This document shows, in pieces, positions 62,735 to 64,000 of a DNA stretch of 64,000 nt. Source of the stretch: Herminiimonas sp. (GTDB lineage: Bacteria > Pseudomonadota > Gammaproteobacteria > Burkholderiales > Burkholderiaceae_D). Positions within the stretch are counted from its first letter, which is position 1. Each line of letters begins with the position of its first letter. The stretch spans positions 62,001-126,000 of the forward strand of contig JAQGMR010000072.1 in assembly GCA_028292265.1 (NCBI GenBank), written 5' to 3'. Under the pieces are notes generated by a model that was given only the letters and a program-made list of their open reading frames with translations, was not told where the DNA came from and ran no database searches. Both the position numbers and the translations under genes were made by a program.

Positions 62735-62763
62735 AATGTAGCAACCGGGTTCCCGGCTGTCAC
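62735..62763 (-). promoter_or_regulatory. Candidate sigma-70 promoter of the Tad operon with a dyad in the spacer
   Basis: On the minus strand GTGACA (62763-62758), a 17-base spacer and TACATT (62740-62735) resemble a -35/-10 pair. The spacer contains the dyad CCGGG-AA-CCCGG (62745-62756), a possible repressor site. The flp start is 56 bases downstream. Confidence 0.45.
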
Positions 62764-63079
62764 ACAAATGGCACTTCGTTAAGAAAGTTATGATCGCGTT
62801 TCGTCGCGTCTCGACGACAACGGATCTCTGGAAAGATATAAGGGCTTTTGTCGTTCCAGATTCGGTCTGGGCAGCCGAATCACCACCGGAAATGAGGGCG
62901 CGAGGAGGAGGTTAAAAACGTTGAAGGTCTATAGCGATGGGCGCATCGGTAGGGCCGAATAACGCCGGTCACGTCCGGCGACCGAGTACCTAGCCGAAGC
63001 CAATCGGCTTCACAGGTACTTGAACAGACGACGCACGCTGCGCCCGAGCGTCCAGCAGCGATATCGAAAGAGCCGGCGC
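62764..63079. other. Intergenic region between flp and the pip remnant
   Basis: No gene is seen in these 316 bases. Short dyads occur (CGCCGG-TCACGT-CCGGCG near 62962-62979 and GAAGCC-AATC-GGCTTC near 62997-63012). They have no T-run, so I do not call a terminator. Confidence 0.5.
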
Positions 63080-64000
63080 CTAAACCGGCCCCGACGCCTG
63101 CAATGTGGCAGCGTCGAACTTGCGCTCGCGTTTGAAATATTCCAGTGACTCGATGATCTTCGCGCGCATGCCGGGCTCGGACGGCGAATGGCCAGCGTCC
63201 GGCACGATATGCAGCACTGAACCAGGCCAGGATTCATGCACGCGATAAGCGGCTTTGGGGGGCGCAATCACATCGTGCCCGCCTTGTACAATCATCAACG
63301 GCAAATGCGCGATGCGGGTCATGTTCTCGAGTAGCTGGCCCGCTTTCAGAAACATATTATTCCTGAAATAAAAAGCGTCCAGCCTGCCCGTGCCGTATGC
63401 CACGGCGTCGTTCTTCGCGGCTTCTTCAACCAGTTCCGGGTCATGGCGCAGCAAGGAACATGCTTCGGAATATTTCAACCAGCGACACGCGGCATCCATG
63501 CGGCTAGCTGAATCATCGGAGAACAACTTCTTTTCATAGGCGGCAAGAATATCCTCCCGCTCCGCTTCAGGAATCCATTCAACAAAATCCGCATGGGCCT
63601 GCGGAAAGAAAAGATCCATGCCTTTGAAAAACCACCTTATCTCTTCCTGCGTGCCAAGGAACACACCGCGCAGAAGAAAACCAAGGCAGGAATTCGGATA
63701 CGCCTCGCCATAGGCCAGCGACAGTGTAGTGCCCCACGAGCCACCGGTTACGAACCATTTTTCAACGCCAAGCATTTTCCGTAGCGCTTCCATGTCCTCC
63801 ACCAGAAGTTGGGTCGTATTTCTATCCGCTTCACCCAAGGCGTGGACCGGAATGCGGCACGCTGGTCGAACAAAATAATTCGATAGGCGTCCGGGTCATA
63901 CCATCGACGTTTTTCCGGCGTGGCGCCACCTCCAGGGCCACCGTGAACATACACGACCGGGATGCCATCAGGGTTACCGCATTCTTCCCAATACAACGTG
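63080..64000 (-). pseudogene. pip: Proline iminopeptidase, frameshifted and cut by the window edge
   Basis: An alpha/beta-hydrolase that removes N-terminal proline from peptides. The 5' part (from the edge to about 63840) reads YWEECGNPDGIPVVYVHGGPGG and IILFDQR..RSTP; the rest, in another frame, continues GEADRNTTQLLVEDMEALRK. Joined, they match the family: HGGPGG oxyanion region, nucleophile GGSWGTT, acid in QGGHDVIAPP and base in PDAGHSPSEP. The break is at CACGCCTTGGGTG (minus strand, about 63838-63850), where one missing base would restore the frame. The true start lies beyond the window. Either a pseudogene or a base-calling error. Confidence 0.82.

Noticed and set aside
62769..62783. 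TGGCAC resembling a sigma-54 -24 element near the Tad promoter.
   Set aside because: The -12 GC element is absent at the right distance, and it would point away from flp.

Overview
The window is GC-rich, densely coding DNA from a Gram-negative bacterium. The porin family, the Burkholderiales-style purine cluster, the TRAP binding protein and the Tad locus point to a betaproteobacterium of the order Burkholderiales, most likely Oxalobacteraceae (inference from gene content, no search was run). No transposase, integrase, phage gene or CRISPR array was seen.

Layout. 1-5.5 kb: a 5'-truncated MmgE/PrpD gene, a CoA-ester lyase, an orphan TRAP binding protein with a clear terminator, a 14-helix MFS pump and an orphan Phd/YefM-type antitoxin. 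5.6-37.2 kb: an almost complete guanine-to-ureidoglycine route: guaD, xdhABC, puuD (urate oxidation, with a cytochrome c tail), hiuH, puuE, a uraD-allC fusion, a LysR regulator, a four-gene purine-nucleoside-type ABC importer and a Rieske oxygenase. This cluster is interrupted twice. At 8.6-16.9 kb sit three tandem paralogous giant Ser/Thr-rich proteins of unknown family. At 19.7-22.5 kb sit a MIO-type ammonia-lyase and a repeat region (a roughly 260-bp inverted repeat flanking a 20-unit hexamer tract). 37.3-44.2 kb: a degenerate tRNA-Thr-like gene, a second MFS pump, and a DUF4331 / small lipoprotein / mono-haem beta-propeller group. 44.3-62.7 kb: one long minus-strand Tad (Flp pilus) operon, flp-tadG-tadE-unknown-pilin-cpaB-cpaC-FHA/tadA-tadB-tadC-DUF192-tadE/ompA. 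It runs by an ATGA overlap straight into an exported Rhs protein with a DUF2235 (Tle1-like lipase) C-terminus and then a small lipoprotein that looks like its immunity protein. The right edge holds a frameshifted, truncated proline iminopeptidase gene.

How the genes work together. The purine genes give a continuous path: guanine to xanthine (GuaD), urate (XdhABC), 5-hydroxyisourate (PuuD), OHCU (HiuH), allantoin (UraD domain), allantoate (PuuE), ureidoglycine (AllC domain), with an importer alongside. The Tad genes encode a pilus or secretion machine whose last cistrons are toxin-like, suggesting a contact or pilus-linked antibacterial module.

Two candidates for undescribed biology stand out. 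One is the Tad-Rhs-lipoprotein operon. The other is the three-paralog family, whose first member has an in-frame amber codon followed by 33 coding-like codons. A third theme runs through the window: short tandem repeats with unit lengths divisible by 3 (6, 9, 12, 15, 18, 24, 36 bp) sit in or beside genes and extend protein termini or linkers.
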